DNA of 8,659 bases from Rickettsiales bacterium (GCA_023301015.1 JALZVI010000165.1:1-8659); one strand, 5' to 3'; positions 1-8,283 are shown, numbered from the stretch's first letter. Numbers and translations: made by a program. The notes: generated from the letters alone by a model not told the origin.

Positions 1-13
1 GCTCTTCCGATCT
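1..13. other. Residual Illumina sequencing adapter at contig edge
   Basis: The window opens with GCTCTTCCGATCT, which is exactly the 3' end of the standard Illumina paired-end/TruSeq adapter. It sits at the very first base of the window, as expected for an untrimmed read end carried into a contig. The reading frame of the following gene happens to stay open through it, encoding four artefactual residues (Leu-Phe-Arg-Ser). Native sequence should be taken to begin at base 14. Confidence 0.9.
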
Positions 14-1048
14 ACATACTACAGTGGCTGGTGTGCCTGCTGTGGTGATGGCCTAGACAATGACGGCGATGGAAAGATAGATGAAGCTTGTGATCCCTTT
101 CCTTGTGATGCGAATGTAGCCTACAAAGCACAAAGAGTTAACAATACCAATAGTGGTTATTCTGTAGGAGAATACCTTTTATCAGAATTTATAAATCTTG
201 ACAGCGCACCAGAACAAATTATATTGGGGACAATAGAAGATGATACGGGTTTACCTGTTTCTGTATCTATTGCATACAATACGCTAGACAATTTAATTTA
301 TGGTATCCAGAAAGTATCGGCAACAGCGTATAATATTTGGAGAATTGATGTTAACATTGATACGCAACTATTAGGAACAATTACAATGAGTATCTCTACA
401 TTAGCCTTAGATGCTGCTACCATGGATGATCAAGGGTTCTTCTACGCAGGTAGTAGATTCGACAATGGACATTTTATAAAAATTGACTTAAACACTTTAT
501 CAGAAGTTTATCATATTGAAACAACCACTGGATCAGACATGGCATTTAACCCTTCAGATGGTTTAATCTATGCGCCTTCTAGTGCAGGCCCCAAAGCATA
601 TAATACGTCAGATGGTTCATTTATGACGGCGGCTGGTGCAACCGGAAATGGTTCAGGATACTTTAATGACGATTGCCATATTCAATATCAACTAGGAAGT
701 ATCATAGGAGGGGTAAATGTGATAACAGGTATAGCAGAACCTAATTCGCCTGCTATAATTAACTACCTAGCTCTGGGCCCAGAGGACGCTACGGCATGTC
801 CTATAAGATGTCTAGAAATCTGTGGAAATAATATTGATGATAACGGTAATGGACAGATTGACGAAGATTGTTGTAAACCTAATATTTTTACCCAAACTGT
901 AAAAAGAATAGGAACCCCTACAATGTGCGAGATTCTCATTGCTGATCCAACACATCCACTTGGGTCACAAGATTGTGACGGCGGTGGAACAGATAATCTT
1001 ACAGAATGTCAGAATGGTAATAATCCAGAAGACCCAAGCGACGATTAG
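14..1048 (+). CDS. Secreted protein with propeller-like region between Asp/Asn-rich MopE-like motifs (5' partial)
   Basis: The frame is open from the left edge to the TAG at 1046-1048, so the real start lies outside the window. The TTG at 224 is not a credible start, because coding character continues upstream of it. Near the left edge is a Cys-bounded motif, CGDGLDNDGDGKIDEAC (41-91). A second, CGNNIDDNGNGQIDEDCC, lies at 821-874. Such DNDGDGxID motifs resemble MopE-type or calcium-binding repeats of extracellular proteins. Between them are repeated units such as AYNTLDNLIYGI and AFNPSDGLIYAP, alternating with IDxNT-type strands. These look like blades of a beta-propeller, reminiscent of the DUF6923 family; that name is from memory. 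The protein ends with DCDGGGTDNLTECQNGNNPEDPSDD-type sequence (second half about 964-1045), another Asp-rich adhesin-like element, and has no sorting domain in frame. That absence is odd, because a broken T9SS sorting domain follows at 1104-1341. The stop at 1046 may therefore be a truncating lesion. Exact ligand and function are unknown. Confidence 0.8.
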   Translation, partial: TYYSGWCACCGDGLDNDGDGKIDEACDPFPCDANVAYKAQRVNNTNSGYSVGEYLLSEFINLDSAPEQIILGTIEDDTGLPVSVSIAYNTLDNLIYGIQKVSATAYNIWRIDVNIDTQLLGTITMSISTLALDAATMDDQGFFYAGSRFDNGHFIKIDLNTLSEVYHIETTTGSDMAFNPSDGLIYAPSSAGPKAYNTSDGSFMTAAGATGNGSGYFNDDCHIQYQLGSIIGGVNVITGIAEPNSPAIINYLALGPEDATACPIRCLEICGNNIDDNGNGQIDEDCCKPNIFTQTVKRIGTPTMCEILIADPTHPLGSQDCDGGGTDNLTECQNGNNPEDPSDD

Positions 1049-1103
1049 TTTTCTAAGTAAGTCCTTCAAATACTTTCATTAGATGCGTAAAAGTTCATTA
1101 ATT

Positions 1104-1341
1104 ATGAGAAACATCTATCCATTCATATTCCAAATATTATGTGTAAACATACTTTTATCATTAGAGTCTTAAAAATATATAAGTCCGATGGCATAAAAGT
1201 TTTAGAGAAAAATGTGTTGATCATCAACAAGAAATCAATCTTGATATTTCATCACTTTCTAACGGTGTATATAACTTTACTTTTAAGGGAAAACATCTGT
1301 ATCAAACCAAACAATTCATTATTCAAGATAAGCAGTTATAA
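1104..1341 (+). pseudogene. Decayed T9SS C-terminal sorting domain (frame-shifted remnant)
   Basis: No single frame is intact here, but successive pieces of a type A sorting domain can be read in three frames. Frame 3 from about 1110 gives NIYPFIFQ, resembling the usual xxYPNPxxG entry motif. Frame 2 at 1172-1237 gives KIYKSDGIKVLEKNV and following residues, like the middle strand 'V-YD-GK-V'. Frame 1 at 1231-1341 gives EINLDISSLSNGVYNFTF, then a basic stretch and TKQFIIQ, then TAA. The intact domain at the end of the large secreted protein in this window has the matching elements LYPNP, SALQSGVYFITI and TRKFV. In-frame stops interrupt each frame, for example TAG at 1080-1082 and TAA at 1180-1182 in its frame. 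The piece most simply represents the former C-terminus of the upstream gene, which now stops 55 bp earlier. It could also be the end of a deleted neighbour or, less likely, the product of several sequencing errors near the contig edge. Confidence 0.68.
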
Positions 1342-1584
1342 ATGATCTGTTTTTCGACTTAAATATTTAGTGTATAAAAACTCTATGCAACTCTATAAAT
1401 CTCAGTTATTTTGGGTTTTGGAGAATGGACCAATAAAACATATAAGCTTCTGAATTGAACATAGATGATTTATATCATTCAATATATAGTCACATGGGGA
1501 TAGTCAGTAATTACTATATCATCAATATTTCTACCAATCCATTTCTAATACCTTACTTTAGCGTAAGAATAAGAAATACTGATT
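1342..1584. other. AT-rich intergenic spacer before prfC
   Basis: Together with the decayed sorting domain, this makes about 535 bp without an intact gene between 1048 and 1585. I see no convincing open frame, tRNA-like cloverleaf or strong terminator in this part. It presumably holds the prfC promoter, but no clear Bacteroidota-type pair (TTTG around -33 and TAnnTTTG around -7) stands out. A weak TACTTTAG lies at 1555-1562 without a matching upstream TTG. Confidence 0.5.
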
Positions 1585-3165
1585 ATGAGTCTTGACAAAG
1601 AGATAGAAAAGCGAAAAACATTTGGCATAATTGCTCACCCTGATGCTGGAAAAACTACCCTAACGGAGAAGCTACTCTTATTTGGTGGCGCTATACAAAT
1701 TGCAGGCGCTGTCAAATCTAATAAAATTAAGAAGTCTACGACCTCAGATTTCATGGAGATAGAGAAGCAGAGAGGTATATCTGTAGCGACTTCTGTGATG
1801 GCATTTGAATATAGAGGTAAGCAGATCAACATACTAGATACACCAGGTCACAAGGATTTTGCCGAAGATACTTATCGTACGCTGACAGCTGTCGATAGCG
1901 CTATTGTCGTGATTGATGTTGCCAAAGGTGTCGAGGAACAAACAGAAAAACTGGTAGAAGTATGTCGAACGCGTAATACGCCTATGATTGTTTTTATCAA
2001 TAAAATGGATAGAGAAGGTCTGGATGGTTTTGATCTATTGGACGACATTGAACTTAAATTAGGTATGGCGGCTTGTCCGTTGACCTGGCCTATAGGCATG
2101 GGACAACGTTTCCAAGGTGTCTATAACATATATGAGAAGAAAATAAGACTCTACAATCCACATGGTAAGCAAAACGATGCAGAAACTGATGAAATAACAG
2201 ATCTCAGTGATAGCAGGCTTGATGAACTTATCGGCGAAAAAGCAGCCAAAGTATTGCGTGAAGAAGTCAAGACACTAGAGGAAATATATCCCGCATTTGA
2301 TAAAGAAGCTTATGATTTAGGGTTACTTAATCCTGTATTTTTTGGTTCGGCTGTTAATAATTTTGGTGTGAAGGAACTCTTGGATTGTTTTGTAGAGATT
2401 GCACCTCAACCATTGGAACGAGAAACTGAAGAGCGAGTCGTATTACCCAATGAAAAGAAATTCTCAGGATTTGTATTTAAGATACATGCCAACATGGATC
2501 CTAGACACAGAGATAGGATAGCCTTTATGCGTATATGCTCTGGGATTTTTGAACGTAATACGAATTACTACCATGTCAGACAGGAGAAAAAAATGAAATT
2601 CTCCAACCCTACCATGTTCATGGCCTCCAAAAAAGCAGTTGTAGAAGAAGCTTATCCTGGAGATATTGTAGGTCTCTATGATTCTGGTAATTTTAAGATA
2701 GGCGATGCGATTACTGATGGTGAAAAGTTACACTTCAAGGGTATTCCAAGTTTCTCTCCAGAGCAGTTCAGATACATCAATAACGCTGATCCTATGAAGT
2801 CTAAACAGCTTAACAAAGGTATCATTCAATTGATGGATGAAGGTGTTGCTCAACTATTTACCAAACTAGATAATAACAGAAAAATAATAGGAACCGTAGG
2901 AGCCCTACAGTTTGAAGTCATACAATATCGTCTTGAAAATGAATACGGTGCCAAGTGTACCTATGAAGGACTCCCCATGTTCAAAGCTTGCTGGGTAAGT
3001 TCTGATGACAAAGCCGCTATAGAAGAACTCAAAGTCCGTAGAAAGAAAAATCTAGCGACTGACAAAGAAGGCCAACTCGTATATCTAGCAGAATCTGCAT
3101 GGGCCTTGCAGACGGCACGTGAGAATCACCCTGAGGTTGAGTTTCATTTCTCTAGTGAGTTTTAA
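1585..3165 (+). CDS. prfC: Peptide chain release factor 3 (RF3), translational GTPase
   Basis: RF3 is a cytoplasmic class II release factor. It uses GTP to remove RF1 or RF2 from the ribosome after peptide release. The 526-residue length is normal for the family. The GTPase motifs are all present: G1 AHPDAGKT at residues 17-24, the switch I region with [14 protein letters not shown] at 53-66, G3 DTPGH at 85-89, G4 NKMD at 139-142 and G5 GSA at 254-256. The stretch [14 protein letters not shown] separates RF3 from EF-G-like relatives, as does the ending near residues 430-526 with [19 protein letters not shown]. The ATG at 1585 places the family's typical N-terminus ([23 protein letters not shown]) directly after the start. 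There is no Shine-Dalgarno sequence before it. It appears to be a single-gene unit, with large gaps on both sides. Nothing in it is degenerate. Confidence 0.97.
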   Translation: MSLDKEIEKRKTFGIIAHPDAGKTTLTEKLLLFGGAIQIAGAVKSNKIKKSTTSDFMEIEKQRGISVATSVMAFEYRGKQINILDTPGHKDFAEDTYRTLTAVDSAIVVIDVAKGVEEQTEKLVEVCRTRNTPMIVFINKMDREGLDGFDLLDDIELKLGMAACPLTWPIGMGQRFQGVYNIYEKKIRLYNPHGKQNDAETDEITDLSDSRLDELIGEKAAKVLREEVKTLEEIYPAFDKEAYDLGLLNPVFFGSAVNNFGVKELLDCFVEIAPQPLERETEERVVLPNEKKFSGFVFKIHANMDPRHRDRIAFMRICSGIFERNTNYYHVRQEKKMKFSNPTMFMASKKAVVEEAYPGDIVGLYDSGNFKIGDAITDGEKLHFKGIPSFSPEQFRYINNADPMKSKQLNKGIIQLMDEGVAQLFTKLDNNRKIIGTVGALQFEVIQYRLENEYGAKCTYEGLPMFKACWVSSDDKAAIEELKVRRKKNLATDKEGQLVYLAESAWALQTARENHPEVEFHFSSEF

Positions 3166-3251
3166 GAATATTTGGATAGCCTTTAATAGAATTTGTAATA
3201 AAGCTAAAGAAGGTTGAGAATAAAGTATAAAATGCTATTTCCATCTGTTAA

Positions 3252-3275
3252 AACAATAGACTAACTTGTCTGTTC
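3252..3275 (+). promoter_or_regulatory. Probable TetR-family operator upstream of the tetR gene
   Basis: The site reads AACAATAGAC, then TA, then ACTTGTCTGTTC. It is the same as the site at 8390-8413 in 22 of 24 positions; only the two middle-left bases differ. Its core is an imperfect inverted repeat, ACTAAC-TT-GTCTGT, where the other copy has a perfect one. It ends 8 bp before the ATG at 3284, so a bound dimer would cover the transcript start or the translation start region. TetR-family proteins commonly repress their own gene from such sites. Binding by this particular regulator is inferred from position and from the shared sequence. Confidence 0.72.
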
Positions 3276-3283
3276 AATAACAT

Positions 3284-3850
3284 ATGGCCAAGGCAGAAAC
3301 ACGTCAATTAATCATTTCTACAGCAGCAGAACTCTTTTATCAGAAAGGTTATAACCTTGTAGGTATCAATGAAATAATTGCGCAAGCCGGTATCGCTAAA
3401 GCGACGCTATATAGCCACTTTAAATCTAAAGAAGATCTCTGTACCGCTTATCTAGAAGAAAAAGACACTAATTTAATAACCGCATTGAAAGCATTTCTGG
3501 ATACTAAGAGAAAAGGAGAAAATAGAATAGTTGCCATACTAGAGTTCCTACTAAACTTCTATAACAGCAAAGATTTCAGAGGATGCTGGTGTATAAGAAC
3601 CCATGCAGAAATATCTAATAATAGCCAGGTAACCCAACAAATAAGAGATAACAAAGCTAATCTTCTAAGACTCATAGAAACTGAAGTTCAATTCAATCTT
3701 GACAACCTCGTCCAACCTAAAAGAATTGAACTATCTAGAACGATTTATCTGCTCTATGAAGCAGCTGTAATGGAAAGTTTTCTGCTATCAGATGCTTGGC
3801 CTATCGAACATTCAATCTTGATATTGAAGAAGAGTTTGAAGGATCTTTAG
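3284..3850 (+). CDS. TetR/AcrR-family transcriptional repressor
   Basis: This 188-residue protein has the length and layout of a one-ligand TetR-family repressor. Residues 6-50 form the N-terminal three-helix DNA-binding domain. The helix-turn-helix spans about residues 26-47 (VGINEIIAQAGIAKATLYSHFKS), followed by the family hallmark KEDL. The C-terminal two thirds would bind a small-molecule ligand and dimerise. They include RGCWCIRTHAEI at about 99-110, like the 'GCPF-N-A-E' segment of many TetR proteins that regulate dehydrogenases. Cys101 and Cys103 lie there. The ATG at 3284 gives the expected short lead-in (MAKAETRQLIISTAAELF). A palindromic site shared with the downstream SDR gene precedes the start by 8 bp, so it probably represses itself and that SDR. 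The ligand cannot be told from sequence. Confidence 0.93.
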   Translation: MAKAETRQLIISTAAELFYQKGYNLVGINEIIAQAGIAKATLYSHFKSKEDLCTAYLEEKDTNLITALKAFLDTKRKGENRIVAILEFLLNFYNSKDFRGCWCIRTHAEISNNSQVTQQIRDNKANLLRLIETEVQFNLDNLVQPKRIELSRTIYLLYEAAVMESFLLSDAWPIEHSILILKKSLKDL

Positions 3851-4058
3851 CCCCAAAAGAAGTCGCTGTCTTAGTTTTTATTCATCACCGCCGCAATCCT
3901 GTATTTAAACTTCATTCATATTGTCAAGCCATTAGCAATCCTAATGACTTTTCTTTAGTTCTGCTCAAGACGATTATAGTAGTAATTCTGACTATTTGGC
4001 AAGGAATTTTCTGTAGCTTTATTAAATTCACTCTTATTGTCCAAATCAATTACTATTT
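3851..4058. other. Intergenic region before the large secreted protein gene
   Basis: These 208 bp hold no convincing gene. An 88-codon frame running from inside the TetR gene through here (3796-4062) has no recognisable domain, and its start overlaps the TetR coding end. A weak promoter-like pair, TTTG at 3995-3998 and TAGCTTTA at 4014-4021, lies 38 bp or more before the ATG at 4059. Its 15-bp spacing is shorter than usual for Bacteroidota promoters, so I do not call it firmly. Confidence 0.45.
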
Positions 4059-7000
4059 ATGAAAAAATCTCTATTATTCTTACTGTTTTCGCTTACGGTG
4101 CAGTTTCTTTCTGCACAAAATAATGGTGATACCATACTTGTAGAATCATACACCTTCGATAATGACGCAAGGGATATTATGGTCCAATTTCCAGATGACC
4201 CCAATCTGACATATGAAAAAATAATCCTCCGTTATACGATGAGATGTAAGGATGGAAATATATCCACTTCTGCCGATAGAAACCAAGGCTGTGGAGAATG
4301 GGATTTTTCTAACAATACTTACCTAGTTGATAGTACTGACCTGGAGATTCTCGTGGATCAAGCACCGAGTCACTTTATTACGAACTGGGCTGAGCCACTA
4401 TTTCCATTTGTAAGTACACCGGCCTATAACTACTATCGTGAAGAGACGCAGGAAGTTATAGTGAATAATATAAACTCAGAAACAATGCATATTGCTGGTA
4501 ATAGCACCAGCAATCATGATGATATATTGACAACAGAGGAACTGGCAGGGAAATCACAATTTCTATATACTGCAGCAGAGTTAGCTGCAGCAGGAGTAGA
4601 AAGCGGAGAAATTGCAGCACTATCTATGGACTTACAAGGAAATGCTGGAGAGGCTAATTTTCTAAGAATAAAAATGAAAAACACAAGTCTGACTGATATG
4701 ACTAGCGCTGTGGAACTAGACAACTTTACAGAAGTCTACTATAATACTACAGACTTGGCATCTAATCAGTCTAATAGGTTCCAATTTCACACGCCGTTCT
4801 TATGGGATGGTAATTCTAATGTACTCGTAGAATTTAATTTTTCTAATCATAATGGCAATAGAGAAAAAAGTACAATCGCGGGAGATGTTACTCCAGAAGT
4901 ACTAGGGCTTATAAGCACAACAGGTAGTGAATTTTTACTTAATTCTAATACTTACATAGAAGCAAATGACTATAGAGGTATTGCCGGTAATAGCAATAGA
5001 ACAATAGAAGCTTGGATAAAAGCTGATGTTATAAGAAATGGAGAAATATGCAGTTGGGGATCAGGAGATATTGGAGGAAAATGGACATTCAGAATGATAT
5101 CTAATGGAAGGCTCCGACTAGAAATAAGTGGTACTGGAACTGAATCTACAATTACAGTAAATGATGGAGAATGGCATCATGTTGTCTGTGTACTAGACGG
5201 AGACAATGCCAGTAATATCAGATTTTTTGTAGATGGGGTTGCTGATACAAATTCTGTAACAGGTTCAGGTGTTATAAATACAAATATAGTAGACGGCATC
5301 AATGTCAGAGTTAATAGAGGGACTAACAATAGATACTTCGATGGGCAAATCGATGATGTAAGAATCTGGGATACTAATCTATCCGGAGAAACAATCCGTA
5401 ATTGGATGAGAAGGGACTTGGATGACAATCATCCTAATATTGCAAACTTACAATTGCATTATGAATTTGAAGGATCGGGTACAGAGATCATAGACAGCTC
5501 TCCTAACGGAAGAAATGCAACACTTCTTGGTATTGACTTCAGAACAAATTTTGCAGATGGCAATGGTATGTTTAAAGATTTCACAGCAACTAATGTTAGG
5601 CCAAGTCTTACTTTATTTCAAGGTGACTATGATCTAACGACTGTTACTAATATTGTAGAAAGACCTTTCGTAAGAGCAAACCAAATTTTTGTTACCGAGA
5701 ATACTATCGTTCCTGGGAATGACAACATAGCCATAGACGACCAGATCTTGTCTACTGATCCAGTTGAATTCTGGGAAGCAAAAGAATACATATTTGATCC
5801 TGTGACTGGTGTACAAATAGAAACAAGAGATCTATCCCCAGATGGCACAATAGAAATCACTGATCTCAACTATACAAGAAGATGGCCGATGTATAATGAG
5901 TTAATTTCTTTTGTAACACCTTATGGAATAGGTTTAGATTTTGGTAACGATGGCGCTAGTTGGTACTTTGACATGTCTAATTATGCATCTATATTGAAAG
6001 GTAATAAAAGAATGCTCATGACCCTTGGTGGGCAAAATCAAGAAGACATGGATCTTGATTTTATGTTTATTGTAGGAACACCTCCTAGAGATGTTATAAA
6101 ATATGAACAGCTATGGCAAGGGACCAATCGCATAGGAAATGCGACGATATCAGACATCATCAATGATGTGAAAATTGCACCTGTAACATCATCTATCCCT
6201 GTCGAGGCTGATGCATATAAAGTTTTATCAACGATTACTGGACATGGTAGCGAAGGAGAGTTTTCCCAGAATGGAGGAAATATAAACCACAGTCTATCAA
6301 TAAATGACATTAGATTATTTCAGTGGAGAGTTACTGAGGAATGCTCGGAGAATCCAATATTCCCACAAGGAGGTACTTGGGTTTTCGATAGAGAAGGCTG
6401 GTGCCCTGGACAACGATCACTCACGACACTGCATGACCTAGAATCAATACTTCTTCCTGGCGATGAATTTGAGATAGATTATTCTGTGAGTAATCCGCCT
6501 GTAAGTACGGGTGACTACAGGTACCATATGTCTCATCAGCTTGTCGCATATGGCCCGGCTAACCATAACCTAGATGCTTCAGTCACAGAGATACTCGCTC
6601 CTAATAATAGCCCAGCATATAGAAGAACAGGTGCCGTATGTGCCAATCCACAAGTAAGAATCCAAAATACGGGAAATACTGACCTTACAAGCTTATCTAT
6701 CAAGTACTGGCTCAATGAATCAGCTGAGCCACAAGTATACCAGTGGACTGGGAATTTAGGGTTTATGGATTCAGAAGTAGTAACGATACCATCTACGCGA
6801 GATCTATGGATGGATGTGACTGCTGCTAATAATCAGTTCCATGTAGAAATAGAAAACCCTAATCAGGCTAGTGATGAATATTCATTCAACAATACATTTT
6901 CATCTGACATCAACCTCCCTGCTGTTCTACCTAAAAAAATGTCAGTAAGAGTAAGGACTAACAATAGACCACAAGAAAACAGCTACCAACTCCTCGACGA

Positions 7001-7514
7001 AAATGGAAACGTTGTCGGTGCTAATAATTTAACATCTTCTAATACGACAACCGACGACGCATACCAACTAGGATCTGGCTGTTATAAATTGGTATTTTTT
7101 GACTCAGGAGGAGATGGACTTCAATGGTGGGCCAATACTGCTCAAGGTATCGGTAGCGCAAGTCTTAGAGATGAGAACGGACAATCAATTATCAGTTTCC
7201 AACCTGACTTTGGTGGCAGATTCGAATACAGTTTTACAACTGACTTTTTAGTATCTGCTGAAGAAATAGATTTCTTGACTGGTCTGAAATTGTATCCCAA
7301 CCCTGTAGATAATTATGTAACTATAGAAGCTGAAGACCTATCAGATACACAGTTATATCTTACGAATATAATAGGGCAAAGAATTGAGTCTACTAATATT
7401 TCTAAGGACCAAAATTCAGTAACGTTAGAAACTAGTGCTCTACAAAGTGGGGTATACTTTATCACTATAATCAAAGACGACATTAAGACAACAAGAAAGT
7501 TTGTCAAAAAATAA
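4059..7514 (+). CDS. Secreted PNGase F-like protein with inserted LamG domain and T9SS sorting tail
   Basis: The 1151-residue product starts with a signal peptide (MKKSLLFLLFSLTVQFLSAQ, cleavage near 19/20) and ends with a type A T9SS sorting domain (about 1073-1151: KLYPNP, ALQSGVYFITI, TRKFVKK). It should therefore cross the outer membrane to the surface or medium. Residues 24-92 resemble the first part of the PNGase F N-terminal domain, with CGEWD at 78-82 matching its CDEWD; Asp82 would be catalytic Asp60. The fold resumes at 614-680 (ELISFVTPYGIG, then DFMFIVGTPPRD). It continues into the C-terminal PNGase F domain at about 715-838, with ITGHGSEGEF, ECSENPIFPQGGTW and DREGWCPG. Between the halves lie a jelly-roll-like module (about 135-265, LYTAAELAAAG) and a LamG domain (about 288-492, TIEAWIKAD, GEWHHVV, FDGQIDDVRIWD). 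Residues 838-1065 hold Ig/CARDB-like and further beta-rich modules. By eye, the PNGase F Glu118 position falls on Gly657 (LGGQNQ), so deglycosylating activity is uncertain. A glycan- or glycoprotein-binding or processing role is inferred. Confidence 0.88.
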   Translation: MKKSLLFLLFSLTVQFLSAQNNGDTILVESYTFDNDARDIMVQFPDDPNLTYEKIILRYTMRCKDGNISTSADRNQGCGEWDFSNNTYLVDSTDLEILVDQAPSHFITNWAEPLFPFVSTPAYNYYREETQEVIVNNINSETMHIAGNSTSNHDDILTTEELAGKSQFLYTAAELAAAGVESGEIAALSMDLQGNAGEANFLRIKMKNTSLTDMTSAVELDNFTEVYYNTTDLASNQSNRFQFHTPFLWDGNSNVLVEFNFSNHNGNREKSTIAGDVTPEVLGLISTTGSEFLLNSNTYIEANDYRGIAGNSNRTIEAWIKADVIRNGEICSWGSGDIGGKWTFRMISNGRLRLEISGTGTESTITVNDGEWHHVVCVLDGDNASNIRFFVDGVADTNSVTGSGVINTNIVDGINVRVNRGTNNRYFDGQIDDVRIWDTNLSGETIRNWMRRDLDDNHPNIANLQLHYEFEGSGTEIIDSSPNGRNATLLGIDFRTNFADGNGMFKDFTATNVRPSLTLFQGDYDLTTVTNIVERPFVRANQIFVTENTIVPGNDNIAIDDQILSTDPVEFWEAKEYIFDPVTGVQIETRDLSPDGTIEITDLNYTRRWPMYNELISFVTPYGIGLDFGNDGASWYFDMSNYASILKGNKRMLMTLGGQNQEDMDLDFMFIVGTPPRDVIKYEQLWQGTNRIGNATISDIINDVKIAPVTSSIPVEADAYKVLSTITGHGSEGEFSQNGGNINHSLSINDIRLFQWRVTEECSENPIFPQGGTWVFDREGWCPGQRSLTTLHDLESILLPGDEFEIDYSVSNPPVSTGDYRYHMSHQLVAYGPANHNLDASVTEILAPNNSPAYRRTGAVCANPQVRIQNTGNTDLTSLSIKYWLNESAEPQVYQWTGNLGFMDSEVVTIPSTRDLWMDVTAANNQFHVEIENPNQASDEYSFNNTFSSDINLPAVLPKKMSVRVRTNNRPQENSYQLLDENGNVVGANNLTSSNTTTDDAYQLGSGCYKLVFFDSGGDGLQWWANTAQGIGSASLRDENGQSIISFQPDFGGRFEYSFTTDFLVSAEEIDFLTGLKLYPNPVDNYVTIEAEDLSDTQLYLTNIIGQRIESTNISKDQNSVTLETSALQSGVYFITIIKDDIKTTRKFVKK

Positions 7515-7534
7515 TAACTGATAAAACCCATAAT

Positions 7535-7569
7535 AAAACTCCCAGCATCAAATATATGCTGGGAGTTTT
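7535..7569 (+). terminator. Rho-independent terminator after the PNGase F-like gene
   Basis: A perfect 14-bp inverted repeat, AAAACTCCCAGCAT at 7535-7548 and ATGCTGGGAGTTTT at 7556-7569, encloses a 7-base loop. The transcript would end in a U-rich run (TTTTCTTT). It begins 20 bp after the stop at 7514. The A-rich left arm gives a similar U-run on the other strand, so it could work in both directions, but no minus-strand gene needs it here. It ends only 18 bp before the next start codon. Confidence 0.88.
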
Positions 7570-7587
7570 CTTTACATATATTAGACT

Positions 7588-8283
7588 ATGAAAGTACTCG
7601 GACTTATAGGCGGCACATCGTGGCACTCAACGATAGAGTATTACAGATATATTAATCAACATATCAATGAGCACTACGGCAACAACACCAATCCTCCACT
7701 ATTAGTCTATACGCTTAACCAAGCTCTTATACACAAGTATCAGACAGAAGGCAACTGGGATGGTATTACTAATTTAATAGCAGATGCTGCGCAGAGCTTA
7801 GAGAGAGCAGGTGCAGACAGTCTCATGTTATGTGCTAATACACCTCACAAAGTATATGACGAAGTCCTCAAGAATACCACTATACCAATTATACATATAG
7901 CAGACGCAACAGCAGAGGCTATCAAGTCCAAGGGCATAAAAAAAGTTGGATTTTTAGGCACAATCTATTCCATGACTCAGGAATTTATTACATCCAAGAT
8001 TAGTAGCCATAATATAGTTGTACTTACCCCAAATGATGAGACCACACTTAAAGAACTCCATCGTATCATACAGCAAGAACTTACCTATGGTAATGTCATT
8101 CCTGAGTCAAAGGAATACGTCATAAAAACAATAGACTCGTTTATAGAGCAGGGAGCAGAAGGGATCATACTTGGCTGCACTGAATTTCCACTTATGATAA
8201 AACCAAGCAACCTAGCTATTCCCTTATTTAATACTACTCTTATACATGCTCAAGCTGGGGTAACATTTATTTTAAGTGAATAA
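7588..8283 (+). CDS. Aspartate/glutamate racemase family protein
   Basis: Members of this cofactor-independent family interconvert L- and D-amino acids, typically aspartate or glutamate, with two active-site cysteines acting as acid and base. Both are present: Cys82 in LCANTPH and Cys197 in LGCTEFP. The N-terminus MKVLGLIGGTSWHSTIEYYR is the classic start of aspartate racemases of the YgeA/RacD type and fixes the ATG at 7588. LGTIYSM at 123-129 marks the start of the second half of the pseudo-symmetric fold. The 231-residue length is normal. It is cytoplasmic, with no signal peptide. Substrate is most likely aspartate (or a broad D-amino acid range), but sequence alone does not settle this. 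A strong terminator ends 18 bp upstream, which leaves little room for a separate promoter; read-through or a very short leader is implied. Confidence 0.92.
   Translation: MKVLGLIGGTSWHSTIEYYRYINQHINEHYGNNTNPPLLVYTLNQALIHKYQTEGNWDGITNLIADAAQSLERAGADSLMLCANTPHKVYDEVLKNTTIPIIHIADATAEAIKSKGIKKVGFLGTIYSMTQEFITSKISSHNIVVLTPNDETTLKELHRIIQQELTYGNVIPESKEYVIKTIDSFIEQGAEGIILGCTEFPLMIKPSNLAIPLFNTTLIHAQAGVTFILSE

Noticed and set aside
1139..1345. 68-codon open frame in the spacer, possible small gene
   Set aside because: Only its middle resembles protein (KIYKSDGIKVLEKNV), and that continues in another frame as a T9SS sorting domain. It is part of a pseudogene remnant.
1552..1567. Small inverted repeat CTTAC/GTAAG upstream of prfC
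   Set aside because: A 5-bp AT-rich stem with a 6-base loop is expected by chance and has no other supporting feature.
3995..4021. Promoter-like TTTG and TAGCTTTA before the large secreted protein gene
   Set aside because: The second element has one mismatch to TAnnTTTG and the 15-bp spacing is short. Too weak to call.
3796..4062. 88-codon open frame overlapping the TetR gene end and the next start
   Set aside because: It starts inside the TetR coding sequence in another frame, has no recognisable domain and ends with low-complexity hydrophobic sequence from AT-rich DNA.
5177..6310. Several antisense open frames within the PNGase F-like gene
   Set aside because: They are opposite a strongly supported coding frame, have no recognisable domains and show the Ser/Ile-rich composition of antisense shadows.
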